Source: Combretum micranthum
Lineage: Eukaryota; Streptophyta; Magnoliopsida; Myrtales; Combretaceae
Assembly: GCA_024138025.1 (NCBI GenBank)
Contig: JAMXBD010001448.1
Location: 248,001-312,000, forward strand
Reading direction: 5' to 3'
DNA: 64,000 nucleotides
Positions 11,510 through 26,500 of this stretch are shown here, piece by piece. The first letter of the stretch is position 1, and each line of letters starts with the position of its first letter. The notes below the pieces were generated by a model. That model was not told where the DNA came from, did not search any database, and saw only the letters and a list, made by a program, of their open reading frames with translations. The translations under genes were made by a program, and so were the position numbers.

Positions 11510-14500
11510 TTAAGGTAACTTTGGAGTGGTAAGTCCCATGGATTCTGCAACCTCTCTGGCAGAAAAATGGTCTGCTTGTTCCTGGTCACCAAGAGATGAC
11601 ATCATTATTAAGCCAAAATAAGATGCATATGATTTATTTGTAAGTGTGATTACAGAAACACGACATATGCTTTTGACTGGTAAGAATTAAATGGCCACTT
11701 AATAATTAATTCCCCAGTTATGAATTAAAAAAGCTAGTACTTCCAAAGATTGCTTAAAATTCATTTTGAATATTCGACAACAGAGCATTATGAACAACTT
11801 TCAAGTGCTTTTCAGATATTCAAACCTGAAGGCGATGCAGCAGATACATTAAGAAAAGATGTACAAAGACCTGCACATCATCTCCCTGGTTAACACGCAA
11901 TTCAAACAAAATGAACTAGAATCAAAGCACATAGCCAAGGGTTCACACAAGATAAAAGAGCAGGATAACCCGAGCTGTTGGATATCTCCACAGGAATCTG
12001 GTGGCCCTCACTGCACCTGAATCTAATAGTTTTGCTGCCTTCTGCAACTGAGCAAAGCAAGCAAAGAGAAGTAAATACAAGAGCAAAAGACACAGGATGC
12101 ACGATGATAACACAAAATAAAGCAGTGACATATCTACCTGTACACTTGCTGCAGCCATATGACGGTGATGCAAGGGAAGAGGTCTGCAAGTAGAGTGTTG
12201 TAATAATAAGTGAATCCAATGGGAACTAAGGAAACATGGTCTGGAAAAGGTGAGCCAAAACAACTGAGCAAGAATAGTAATTATTGATCATAATCTAATC
12301 ACCATGTTTGATTCGAAATTTCACAAAAATATCAGTTCGAGACATGACACCCAAACTTTATTTTAGTATTTTACGATCCAATTCTGAAAACTATGATTTT
12401 GTGGTGTATAAAAGCCAAAGAAAAGGTTCTAAGGAAACAGCAGCCAGAATTCTCAGTCACTAACTTTTTCTATTATCCTTTCAATACCATCAGCAACAAG
12501 CAGAGAAGCAACTGCAAACTAATAGGATTGTGCATTGTTTTCTTTTTAATAAATAAATAAATAAAAAATCAAAGGATTACACATTTCATATGCTTAGTAA
12601 GGTTCAGTGCAGTTATACAATTTTTCATCTTTTCACTATCTTTGGCATTGCTTTCAATGCTCAAAATAACACATCAAAAAGGGAAAGAATCGACACAAGC
12701 CCTACTAGGATATCAAAATAATAAACTACTTAAAATATTCCTGTAAATATAGATCTCTTTACCCTCAAAATTGTATCTTTCCAATGGACCAACTCTTCCT
12801 CAGAAATTGTCTAATTTAAAAATAAGTAGATTTCTACCTTCCAATCTTCCATTTCCACAATGACCAACTTTACCATAAATAATAGTCCATTTTACAATCT
12901 TACAATGCTTCTATTATATCTTAATCAACATAAGATACATAATGTCAGATTTAAAATCAAAAGTAATAAGATAATGGTTTTAAAAACACCAAATTTCAGA
13001 TAGAAAATATAACAAATAAATTACAGATTAAAAGGAAACCAAGCATAATCTAAATTTATATCCAAAAAGACAAACTACAAAATGCTTCAAGGGCCTGTAT
13101 GCCTCATAAATGCATCACCAGCTAATCAAGACTTCTTGCTTCTAAGCTATATATTGCATCAAATTAGAAAACTTTCACTGCATGTTCATCGGGGATAGGT
13201 ATTCAATTCCCTACTCATTCATATAAAATTGCCATCATGGCATTTAATTGCATTTTAAACATCAAATAACAATTCCTATCAATTGCTATTACAGGACAAA
13301 AAAATGAACAGTAATTCATGCTCCAACTCTGGTGAATTGCTATTTAATGATTTATTTTATCTTCTCATAGACTCCTTTACATTGGAGTATGGAGACACCA
13401 CCACTAGATCCATCCTCTATCTATAATTTATCTTTTGTTATTATAATAGGGTTATAACAGATATTTGCTTTTATTTAAATTCTTCATTTTTTCTGTCAAC
13501 GAAACAATATGATAAACATGCAGTATTACATCTCTATTACATTCCTATTGAATCACAATTCAATACTCCCTTATTTCATGCGGTAAAGTGAACAAGTTGT
13601 AAAGCTCATAAATGGAAATGCAATAACCTTGTAAATTAGAGTATAAATAACCTAAAGAGCTAAGGAAGCTTTTGTGCAGTTGAAGGATAATTTGAATCAA
13701 GGATGTTGCAAAAATGCCCAATCAAAATGTTTTATCCATTTGGGCTCAAAGATTGCATTTTCTGCAAACCACAGATTTGCTTACTCTTGACAAGAATTTA
13801 CAAAGTCTTCCAATGCTGTAATAGATTGTACAATGAAAGGTATAAAATTAAACACCTATCTTAGATGCCGGGCGAAACACGTGTCTACTATTGTTTCAAA
13901 ATAAAGAAAAAAAAAATAGAAATTGTACAAATATAAATACCACATTAGTATTGCTGATATTGCATGTTGAAGTGGAGACATTATAATTTCTAAATGTATC
14001 TCATATGCAAGCGGTGATACATCAACCTGCCCACTAAAAAGTTTTAAGAGCTAGTGATCGCACATTGGCGTGCGATATACGTATAATTATATGTGTATCA
14101 TCATTGGACGTGCAATATAGGTTTGAAATGTATCGCACACCCAACAATACCATAAAATTGTACAATGAAAGGTAAAAATGACACACCTAACTTAGATGCT
14201 GGGCGAAACATGTGTCTACATTGTTTCAAAAAGGAAAAAAAAAAAATAGAAATTGTACAAATATAAATACCAAATTAATATCGCTATGTCGTATGTTGAA
14301 GTGAAGATATCATAATTGCTACTTGTATCGCATATGCAAGCGGTGATACAGCGACCTACCCACTAAAAAGTTTTAGGAGACAGTGTATTGCACATTGGGT
14401 GTGCGATACATGTATAATTTTATGTGCATCGCTCGTTGGATGTGCGATACAGGTCCGAAGTGTATCACACGCCCAACATGAAGTACGGCAACACTATTCC

Positions 14501-17500
14501 TGTAATTTTTTTTTCCACAATTTGGTCTTGTGGAATTTTTTTTTATTGCACATGTAATATTCTCCTTAGATGCTTGTCAATGAGTTAGTTGTGATTCACT
14601 GATTCTAGTTAAATTTCACATAGCATCATAGCTGATATTATGGTGTTCAAGTTCCAGAGTTTTCCCTTTGCCATGCATACTGCTCCAACTTAAGCTTTTC
14701 TTTTTTCATTAATTTTAAGAAACTCCTATCAGCTTGGCAAACACATCTCATATGCTTCATCACTAGCAAGGCATATCTTAAACTATGTTTCTGTATTCAA
14801 TAGGGGCTGATCTGCTGTCTTTCTGTGGTTTTGACAGTTGAGTGGTTTTTTCTAGTTTTGAGTTGTTGCACATAGTGGTCCCCATGTTTTGCAGTTGTAT
14901 GCCTTCCTTTTGGTTAAATGAATATATTGAATTAATCAAATTTCAAAAAATAAGCTATGGGATGAATCGGTTGACTTTAGTCAAAGTTCAAGGACGAAAA
15001 GGATACTCATGGATGCTCATGACTTTGATATGAACAAAATGGAAATAATTTTTGACCTAGTTATATTTTACTACAAACTGTGTTGACATATGAAGTTGTT
15101 CATGAATTCCATAATGAGTCTAAGATGCGACTTCAACTGTAGGGAGAGAGAACTACTGTTGAAATTGCAATAGTTAAATACTTGAAATATAATTCTCTAT
15201 AGATACTGCCTATAAGTTGGAATGGTAGCAACAATCTAAAACTGTCGTCATAATGTATCTAGGTCACCTAAAAGGGTGTCCAAAAGAAAACAAGTTGAAA
15301 CTTCAACAATGATCTGAAGAACACAAGCACGAAATAAATGGAAGCAAATAAAGAACACTAAAATGCCTGTATATGATATTAGGCACTGAACATACTCAAG
15401 GGCTTTCATTTCTGAGTCTTCCTCCCATGATGATGATGCCCGGCGTGAAATTCTGCTTCTTTCTGCTTCCACCTATTTCAATCAGAAATTGCAAAACAAA
15501 TAATTGAGAATACTGATCTGGGTAATATAGTAAATTATGGAACTCAAATGGGTGAATGACCAGAAGGGAACATGTTTCACGAGCATTAGTTAATGTTTGT
15601 CATGAGTACTAAATGAGGTATTGGTTTTGTTAAATGAAATAGCACATTTGTTTAGCTTGCCCAAGCAGAAAAAATGGGTTCAGTTAACCCAGACATGCCG
15701 ATTGGCAGGTAGAAACAAGTGATCAAGGTCAGATGTACAAAATTCGAGATAGCAGAGATAATATAACTTCATTGAAACAAGGGATGCTTCATTAATCAGG
15801 AAAGGCCAGGTATGGAATATGGATAGTTCGTGCATTTTCCACTAAGTGTCATCAAGAAATCCCATCCCAGTTTCACTAATTTATTCACTGCTCCAGCACT
15901 ACCAAACAAGAGAACATTAAATTGGAATATTTCCAAAAGCTACTCTTAGAATGGGCAGAGCTTTTCACATATATTTACCATTTTGTAACAGCTTAAGAGG
16001 CATAAAAGACCATGAAATCACAATCACTGAAGCAGTTTAGTAAAGATGACTATACCACATGTCAAAAGATGCCTTCATTTATCATTTTAAATATTTGAGA
16101 AAGACCTAGCGTTGCCTTATGAATTCATGTCACAAAATTCTACCTGACAATTGATGGCTACAGTGAATCTATTCTAAACCTCAGAATCATCAATACAAAA
16201 CTAAAACTTCTAGGAGATGTTTCAGATCTAAATAGTCTATGCACACCTGTTTACAAATCAGATGTACCAATGACTGATGACATGCATAAGCATTCTACTG
16301 AGATGAAGTGTAGAATAGAAGTAGATGCACCTCAAGTATCCTTCAAAAGATTATTATTTGTATTAATCCACCAGCAGAAAAAGTTCACACACCTGTACTT
16401 CCTGAAGACGCTTCAATTCTTTCTCCAGTTGAAATTCAGCTGCAGCTTTTTCACTAGCCATGGCTTCTAATTGAGTTTGCTTGTAGTACTGATAGTTTGC
16501 ACAAAGATAGGACAACAACTAGTCATTTTATGTCTAATACACCATAGGCAACTCATTAAATAATGTCTAGCATGGATTACCAATAGATCGGTCAGTTCTC
16601 GGTATCGTTTCTCCAGCTCCATATGCTCCTGTAAATCAAGGCAGTAATCATGAAACTGCTTTTATCAATAGCACAATAAACCATGATTCCTATTTCTACT
16701 CCAAACACAAAAGCCTTGTTTCACCCCCAATTACAAATTACAATCAAAGGAATGGAGAGATTATATTGCAGCTTGTGTCAGAAGAACTCAAATCGATAGC
16801 TATATCTCATCACAGAAGAAACCATTCAGGATATATTAATTCTTTAAATTGAAACCCACCATCTTCTCTATAATTTACGGGGAAGTTTGTGAGAGAATGC
16901 ATTGTTACTTTCAAGAAATTAATGTAAAAAGTAAAGGAGCAAAAACTTTCTCACATTAGCTTTCCCAAGAAACTCTTTTTGATAGAGTACAGGTCTACGT
17001 GCCAACAATTGTGTCTCAAAAAACCTGCAGACCTTTTCAGGCTTTCTCAAGATGTTGCTAGAAAAGCTTAGGACAAGTACTAGCAATCATGGCACTGGTC
17101 ATAAAGTAAGACACTTGAAGGAGCTGAAACCAGCTGAGACTTTTTTTACACAATAGAATTCCTTGCCTCTTGAAGAACAAGAATATATAATATGAAAAAA
17201 TCACTTGGAAATTGCTTATGAAAATGCAAATGTCAATAACAACAAATGACTTACACAAGAGAACACGGAAAGTGTATTGCTACAATTTAATAGTCGTCAC
17301 AGCAATTATTCTAAAGTTAAACTAAAAGAATTGTGTGTCAAAAGTCGCCTAGAACTAACAATAAGAGCCTGCTGAAGTGTTCTTTTCAAAGAACTTTCAT
17401 GCACAAAGGCAAATGTTTTTCCTTTGGGGTTTAACAAACAGATGTGGCATTAAGAACTGTGGCATGGACTACCCTACAATATGCAGGAACTAGTTAAGTA

Positions 17501-20500
17501 CATTTTCTGCAATATAAGTAGCTGAAACTAGTGTCCTCCGTGGAATTTGAACCCAAAATCTCATGTTATTAGACAAATAAATTTGCTCAGCCTTGACCGC
17601 TAGGCCAATTCCTTGGAAGTGGTTGAGGTAAAATTTTTTATTACACACTAAAGAATTCCAATCTCACAGAATTGCTGATTTTGCAATACTGAGAATATGC
17701 ATTATTAAAGCAAGTTTTCTACATTTTCTTTCAAAGCCTAAAATAGTGATGGCATCATATATGATAATTTGTTAATAAAAGGAATGATGTTCTGGATATG
17801 GAACCTTTCTGAAGAATATGCTGTTTGAAAGAGATAATGATACTGAATTAAAAATGAATGGTGTTACTAATACGATCAATTATCACAAGTCCATTACTAT
17901 TTCCTTTTAGGTAATTCATATAATTTGTATTGACGTGAGAAATTATATAATTGATATTGCTATTTTCTCTAAACAAAGAATGAAGCATAGTATTGTTATT
18001 CCTTCTGACAATGTCATTTTCCATTAACCGTCCATTTTCATCATGCTTCCAATACAATCAAATATCAAGTTGAAAATATTGGAAGCAAAACATCAAATTT
18101 ACATAGCTAATCTTTGGGGTGAGAATTGTTATGGCTTTTAGATTAAAGTTAAGACTGTTGATGTACATATCAGATAGACTTTATAAAGAAATGTAGAGAA
18201 TAAGATTAATGCAAAGGCAGGGCTGAGAACAGGCATCGAACCTGACGAGAATAGTGTTCTGCATCCCTCTTCATGGCTGCCATTTCGACTCTCATCTTTT
18301 GCACTTCAGCCTGAAAACAGATGATTTTTAACGAATAATGTTACATAGAATTATTTGTTGTACCCTACAAGGCTACAACATCATTTCAATCTGATGCTAC
18401 GGTCTTCTCCTGTGTTTTGATTAAGGTCTTTTGCAATCTATTCTTCTATCATTACAAGAGATATCAATTTGCAGATAAAAGTCATGGAACACAAGTGACT
18501 TATCGGCCAATACTAAAATTGATGTAAAGATACATCTTACATACCTCATCAAGAAAAAGATGCATGTCAATGTTATGAAATAAATAAAAGGTATTCTTAA
18601 TATTTATACTGTTATCTATGTTGAGTTATACATATATGAGAAAAATATTGTCAAATTTATCATTACAAGATAATACAAGATTTTATGTCATATGTTATTT
18701 AAGGAAAGTGAAGGTAGAGGAGCTTATATAAACAAGAGATTTTATTTACAGAACCAAATGAATGTAAAAGGTACAATAAATAAATTCCATAGTCCTTACC
18801 CAAAAGTAAATTCCTTAATAATTAGTGTTTATGAGATTGGAGGGTTCACTTTAACAGAGTTTCAATATTATGACTTGGACATGGCTATTACTCGGAATAT
18901 TGGTTCAATTATTTGGTTCAAATAAATAGCTATCAATGGTCCTTTCTCATTAACCAAAATTTACCCCTGCTAATGCTCGTTTGAACCGTCCAAAGGAAAC
19001 TATAAGAACAATCTAGGAGTCACAAGACATAGCACAACTAAAGCAAAAAACACCTGCCTCCAGAGTAGAAAGCTTGCTCTCTGCATCTCTTTGCCCTTGA
19101 CGAGCCCGTTCAGTTTCTTCTTGCCAAGCCTGCATCTTCAAATTTCACATTCCGTGATAAGAAAGAATAATATCTAGTCAATGTTGTTAGATTTAATGCC
19201 TTTTATCTTTCCATTTGAGTAGCAATAATTCTGGCCATGATAAACTTTAGAATAACTGCAGCAGAATACTCTACTAATCATTTTTTTTATTTTATTTGTC
19301 TTCAAACAGTACCAATTGGAAAAAGGCAAGTCCTAGATGAAAATCAAGACAGCGTAGAAGCAACAACGAAAAGATGGGACATTTTACTCTCTCTATGAAA
19401 GCAAAACATAACTTCTATCAAAGAGGACTTGAGGGAAAACATGACATCTGATTCTTCCTGTAAGCCTAGTCATAGAAAAGGTGACATCCTGATGCTTTAA
19501 TTATATAATCAATGATAAAGACTCCCGGATGCACAGAATTGTCAGACCTACCTGAATCACTTGATTTGTTTCTTTCTGGTGACTTCTTTTGTCCACGGCG
19601 AGCAGTTGTTTTCACGTCCTCAAGCTCTTGAGTTAAGGATGCATTTTCAACCTATCATCATGAAAGTAATTAACAAGCTAAAACCTAAAATTAAAGCTAA
19701 AAATTTTGACTCTAGACACTTCGAAAACAAATGCAAGGGTAGAAATAGAAGGCACCCAAAATTCATGCTAAACCTCATATAATGCCAACTTCTGTTCGAG
19801 CTCTGCTGCTTTGGCTGTTCTCTCGTCTGCTACCCTCTGTAATAAATGAAATGAAAAAGGGTAAACTCAGTTCATACTATAAAAAATTAAATCACAAAAG
19901 CAACATCATTTCCTATTTAGAAGACTTTTTTAAAGAACAAGTGAATGTTGTCGATTTAGCACATGAATGCCAATAAAACGAATCAAGCAAGGTCTGGTCA
20001 ACAGAATTTTATTCAGATTAGCTTTGCTCCTCTCATTAAGTTTTGTAGTGGTCTTGTCAATTTAGATTGATCAGGATTTTCTTTTATCATGCATTCACAA
20101 ATAGTAATTCGCAAAAAGCAATAAAATTTGGAAGGGTTGTATCTTCACTCAGAATTTTTAGGTGCTTAAAGGCTAAAGGAGATAACTAATAAATAAGTAG
20201 AAATAAATTTCAACATCTGTATCTAACCATGCTCATGTACATTTCAGTGTGTAAAAGAGGGATTTCCAGTTCTCTGTTAAGCACTAAACTAGACTAGGTC
20301 ATCTGCTAGCTCTTTGTCAAGATTGCCCTTGATGCATCTGGGATGCAGTGTAATTCCAAAAATATTTGACCTCATTAACTGTGTGGCATGAAAGTAATTT
20401 TACTTTCAGCATAAACAAGCCATATTATTCATATATTAATCGACAGAAGTCAAATTGAAAATCCATTCTGCATGACTTTTCTCTGAAGTCAGAAAGCTCC

Positions 20501-23500
20501 AAATGAAATGCAGAATTATAACTAATCCAGGGAGTGAAACACATCTACTGTCTTCGTAAAAAAAAAATTACACAAATCAAAATTGTATAAAAAAATTACA
20601 AATTAAAGTCTTTATATCGCATGTTGAAGAAGAAATATAAAAATATATGTATCAAATGTTGGAGGCGAGATATAGCGACCTATCGTGCAAAACTTTAAAA
20701 TGACTGTATTGCCCGTTGGGTATGCAATACAGGGTTTGCCCATGTATCGCATGTTTAATGAGCGATACACTTGTAATTATATATGTATCACTCATTGGAC
20801 TACGATATAGGTCCGAAGTGTTTCGTATGCCTAACGTGTGATGCACATGTAATTTTAATAAAAAATTGTATCACACCTCCAAGGTACGATAAAACAACAC
20901 TATTCTTTTAATTTTTTTTTTCATAATTTGGTTTTGTGTAATTTTTTTTTGAAAATACAGTATACATGTAATATTCTCCAATCCAGGACTAAGAGAAAAT
21001 ACTCATATTTGTGAATATATACACCCTGCATTTTCACAGGGACTAATGAATATTTGCTTTCTAAGTGTCAATATAATTTATAACCCATTATTAGTCCTTA
21101 CATTACCTGAATTTTATTTTTCATAATTTGGTTTTGTGTAATTTTTTTTGAAAGTACGGTATACATGTAATATTCTCCACTCCAGACTAAGAGAAAATAC
21201 TCATATTTTTCATTTGTGAATATATACACCCTGCATTTTCACAGGTACTAATGAATATTTGCTTTCTAAGTGTCAATATAATTAATAACCCACTATCAGT
21301 CCTTACATTACCTGAATCCTTGCAAGGGCTGTTGATGCATCAAGAGCTCGGTGCTCTAGCTCAACTTCCCTTTCCCTGGAGGCCTGCACACAAGTTTATC
21401 AGAATGCAAAAAGAATAGCCTCATATTTTGGAAACGAAAAATAAAACTGATCCAAACCACACCATTTTTGTAGCATTGTGTGCTGCATGCTCTTCTTCTG
21501 CTCTTCTTTCTGCAGATGCCAGTTCCTCGCGGAGGGCCTGACAAAGACCAAGAAACGAAATGTAATAAAATCAGAAGAGCTACATGTGCTGTTCTTCAAA
21601 GAAAATGATTGCCTGTTCGAAAGCAACAATTAGCTTACTTGCATCATTGTTGTTTCTGTAAGTTCCCTGTTCCTCATGAGAGAATCCATGTTTGCCTGAG
21701 GAACAGTAATGGAAAAAAAAATTGAAACAAATATCTAATCAAACCAAACCTCAATATTCAAAATTGTTTGCAGCATTGCTACAAAAGACAAATTCATTTT
21801 GGGAATATTTAATATATGGGTATGGGTAACTAAACTGCTAGACAACACATCAATAAAAGCATCAACTTATGCAAGTTTCACTACGCACAAGTGTCCAGGC
21901 ATGACCCATGTAATCCAGCTATTGATTAACCGATATACAACATAATCTTATAATTGTTACATGAGATATGAACAATGATTATCAGATTACTCTTGGCCAT
22001 AAAAATACGCCTCACATGTATGCTCTTTATAGAATGAGAAACAGCAGCAAATAAGAAGAACTAGAATACATCCCAGAGTCACCGTAAGGATCATTTTATT
22101 GGCAGAAGCATAATTGTAAAAGCCGGTCAGATTTGCCTACCCAAACTCCCTCCCAAAATCCAAGCTTTGCTATATTTAAATCTGGCAAGAGTAGATCAAA
22201 TCATAATAATGTATACATATACTGAACATCTTATCTTGTTGCTAAACTTTTGGTAAACATTTTAGACAACAAATGTCCTCAACAGGTCAAGCCTTATCTT
22301 GACTACTGAGTCTTGGAAAAAAGAGCTAATCTCCAAAGAACAGCCTTTACTACATTAGAAGATTTCATATGGCTAACCACGTTTCACAATTTAAAGGGAA
22401 GAAAAAAAGGCTTATAAGAAAAACCAATTGAGCATGTAACTTATGCAAAAAAAGCAACTCTAGGGCATTGCAGTACATTCAATTGGACATTAACCAAATC
22501 TTCACAGAGGCACTATGGCACTGGAAATTAATCAGGTTAACTTCGAGAAGTGAACAGCCTATGAGTGTAGATTTCTGCACAGATATTTCAGCCTGTTTAA
22601 TTGCTTCCATGTGATGGGCATTAGTTAATGTTTCAACCCACATGTGAGGGGATAATGAAAGATTAAAATATAGAGGCTACATTGATCTACAAGATTAAGT
22701 TTCTACATCACGATGTTATGGATCTAAATTCAGCAGTTAAATTTTGTTTTGTTATTGCTTTTTGTTTATTTATTTATTTTTAGAGGGTAATGGGAAGAAG
22801 AGACAATCATAAGGGATAATCTACTTCTCTTAGGGAAAACTAAAATCCCACCCTCCATCTGACTCTCTTCTCTCTCTCTCCCCTTTCGTTTGTCTCCCTG
22901 CTTTCCAAGCTCATGCACACACCACCGCGCCACCCCCCACACCCACACATCCCCCACCCCCTTCCTTCTCCCTCTCACTCTGCTTTCTCCATGCTTTCTT
23001 TCCATCTGACCCTCCTTTCACCCCTCTTTACCATGGCTTTCAGGTATTTCATTTGATGCGACAGAAAATAGCCTTCTTCCAGTTTAATTGCTTCCATGCA
23101 ATGGGCTTTAACAAATGTTTCAGCCCAAATGTGGGAGGATTGTCAAAGTATACAATGTATTAAAGATAATAAAGCAAGCAATAATCCACAATAGGAAATT
23201 CAATGAACCAACTGGTGCACAATTGTAGGTTTTTCTGCCAAAATAGGAAATGATACAAGCATAACCCCTCTACAGACTACCACTTTGAGCAAAAGAACTA
23301 TATGAGTCGAAACCTTTTTCTGTTTTAAAGATAAAATATCAATAAATTACTTATTACAAAAAAACAAGCAGCAATTATCCAGTATTGAAATAAATAAATA
23401 GTTATTTAATTAATTAATTAAACCTATATGCTTAAGTCCAAAAAGAAAAAACCTACATATGCTAAAGGAAACAAAAAATGACCTGCATAGAAGCCAGGTT

Positions 23501-26500
23501 CCCTTCAGATAAAGCCAGCTGCTTTTTTAATGATTCCATTGAACTGGTAAGTGCCTCAATTTCAGAGTTCTTTGCTGCCAGTGCCTCGGCCATACTTGAC
23601 TCTATTCTTGTAACTTCACCTTTGGAGGCAGATATATCTTGCTGTAGCTGCTTTACGTGAGCCTCGTATGATTTGGTAAGTTCTCTCTGTTAACCAGCCA
23701 TTGATTGGTAAGGCATCTCCATAATGAAAAGAAAAAGCTTTTCATAAAGATGATCCCAATGTTGAACTGAATGAAATCAGGGAAGGTGTTCACCTCTGAT
23801 ATAAGAAGTTCCTCAAGCTGTGCATTTTCTGTTTTGTATTCTTGAAGTCGAGTTGCAAGCCCATTACAAACCTGAATGAAAACCATATCAATCATAAGAG
23901 GGCTGATGGAAGCTATTACGTAGCAGCTGGGTTTGAATGCTACTCATTCACATCAGTCTGCCTCATTTAGAACCAATTAAACAGGGTGGCAAATGAAAGA
24001 GGACCGTATTAAAACTTTCTAGTATATACCATTATAGCCATAAGTTTAACATAAAATTGAGTCCCTCTAAAAACCTAACCTAATGTAAAGCATATCTGAG
24101 TACTTCACACAAACTATTCTGCACACAGAGAGGAAAGTCTAATATATTAAATGGGATCAAGAATGTAGAATGAGTAAAAAAATTGCAGAATGATCCTACT
24201 TCATAGACACTTCTACAACTCCTAATACCTTCAGTTGAAAATTCTTTAATATGGATCAATAATACCCTTTTCTTTTCAATACAACTAACTTTAACAAGAT
24301 AAAGGAGTCTACCATCCTAATCTACATGTGCTGTGAATGATTACTCTTACATTTACCCAATTTTGACATTGCACAAAAGCACTGGCTTGCACATAGAAAA
24401 GGATACCAAATTCATCATACAAAGAACAAATGTTTATTCTTACACGAGATAATCTTGCTTCTTTTGACTGGCCAGTGGACACTGCGGTTTTCAGAAGTAT
24501 TTGAGCCTGAGAACAGCACAAGAATCACACGGTTCAGAAGACAAAAATATTAGCAATATGTTTGGCTTACTGTTTAATACTACCATGACTAAAACAAGAA
24601 CATATGAGTGATACTACTTCACCTCATCAAGTGGATCTTGTGATTTCACATGAGAATTATCAGCTTTATGCTCTGGCTGCAAATTATCAGCTTTATTCTC
24701 ATCTTGGTTCTTATGGGCAGAAGTTTGTGCCTTCTGATCAACATCGTTCAATTTACCATCAGTATTATCAGTTGTTGCAGACTCAGTGTTTTCATGGTCA
24801 ACTTTCACCTGAACATCTGCATCTTCCACCTTGATAGGTTGTAACGCATCTACAGGATTGTCTTCATTAGTTTCCTTAATCTCTTTAACTTGCAAAGGTG
24901 ATGGAGGATTCTCTGCATTTGCAATAACAGGATCTGCGGTAATGATTTCACTATTTGAGGTTGATGGAACGGTTTCTGCCTCAGTAGCCTTGTGAGTAGG
25001 CAGAACTTCCTCATGATTTTCCTCTCGTCTGGCTGTCTTTTTGGATGGACTTTCTGTCAGAGAAAAGCCCAAGTAAGTGCTTTTTGTCAAAAATGTGAGT
25101 AAAGCTATCATTAAGTGCGGTTGACTAACCAGAATGGTTGACGTCATTTTCAAATGAATTGGAACTGCTGTTGTCTTTGTCAGATTTTGCATCAACCAGC
25201 AGAACTTGGTTACCCTCATTATCTTGTGTAGTACTGCCTGTCTTAGGTTTATTATTAGCAGGAGTTTGCTTATGTCCCTGCAAATAAGTCGAAAGCATTC
25301 CATGAGAAACGCAGCTATAACTAAGTAGGAGAGTGCCAAAGAGAACAAGAGATTATGGGCACATATACTTGTGGGAAAGCTGCATTTGCTTCTCTTTGTT
25401 ATAATCACTTTAGCCAAGATGCCACCAAGGCATCAACATCTATCCCTACCGTTACCATTATGTCATACAAATTTCTCATTAACACTTCTGCCACCACTGT
25501 GCTGCTCCTGCCGCCAATTCACACACCACTCAATCCATCATCACCATAAAGAAAACACCGGTAGCTTAATAGTAAAAATTACTATAAGCTATCAATAGGT
25601 GCTGCCTCCATTGACACAGTCAGTAGTTAGTCACTAATAACCACCCTTTCCTCAGTCCATATAACCATAATTACCTCATAGCTTGTGTACACCACCACCA
25701 TCACAGAACCATGTCCAACAACTTAAAAACTGCTAACAGTTTCAACTGCATTATTTAGACACTAGGTTTATATCCTATCCATGGGAACTTTAGGGGTTGT
25801 ATTTTTTATCTTTTTATTTTTTTTGGTTAGTTTATTTATTTTTTATTTTTTAAGAGACCATAAAATCATAAGTCCGCAAAAGGACCAAATCATGTAAAAG
25901 AAGTTATAAATTTTGCACTGTGAAAGGACTTCATTCAAACCATGTCAAAGGGGAGGGGAAAAGAACCAATCAGAAGACCATGAAGACGCAACAGAAGGAG
26001 AACATGTTAATGGTGCAGACCAAATCAGGAGGCATAGCGTACTTTGATTGATCTGGAAATGGTCAAAATTCAAGGCAACATTCAGACATTAACCCAGAAT
26101 GTTTCACCAATCTTGATGCTTCCCAAGTTTTGATATTTAGTTAGGCTTGTATGGTTTAAACAAAGTCCAAAGCCCTTATTTCCAAAACTAGAGCACATTT
26201 CCATTGACCCTAAGAAGACAGGTACCTTTTAGAGCTTAATTTCAAAAAGGTTCGTCTTAAAGGCTAGACTAGAGGATAATTGGAGTAATGAGGCAAGGGC
26301 TTTGCTAGATCAACATCTAAACATAGGTATTGGTAAAAATGATGGTATTTTTATTTCTCCTGCTATGAATGTGGAGGGCCACTACAAATTAAATTTCTCT
26401 GTCAAATAAACTTTTTCTCTCAAATTATCAAGACTTATATTCTAAGGGACCAGTTGTTTTACCTTTTTTTTTTTATTTATTTATTTATTTTACTTTTGGC

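Noticed and set aside
11902..12263. Two overlapping minus-strand frames of about 105 codons
   Set aside because: They are read-throughs of golgin exons 19 and 20 and the intron between; splice borders and family comparison give the exons listed.
15248..15472. Golgin exon 18 read on to 15,248 with YVQCLISYTG
   Set aside because: A GTATGT donor after CTTGA gives the family sequence LEPLPLHHRHM with exon 19; the extra residues are intron.
17540..17625. tRNA gene on the minus strand
   Set aside because: Both boxes are visible but there is no cloverleaf with paired acceptor arm; a SINE head fits better.
22766..23005. 79-codon minus-strand frame
   Set aside because: It is made of CT/C-rich low-complexity sequence inside a golgin intron.
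24614..25417. 267-codon minus-strand open frame taken as one protein
   Set aside because: Only its part from 25,053 to 24,623 is golgin exon 5; the upstream part is exon 4 in another frame plus intron 4 and more intron, with clear splice sites.
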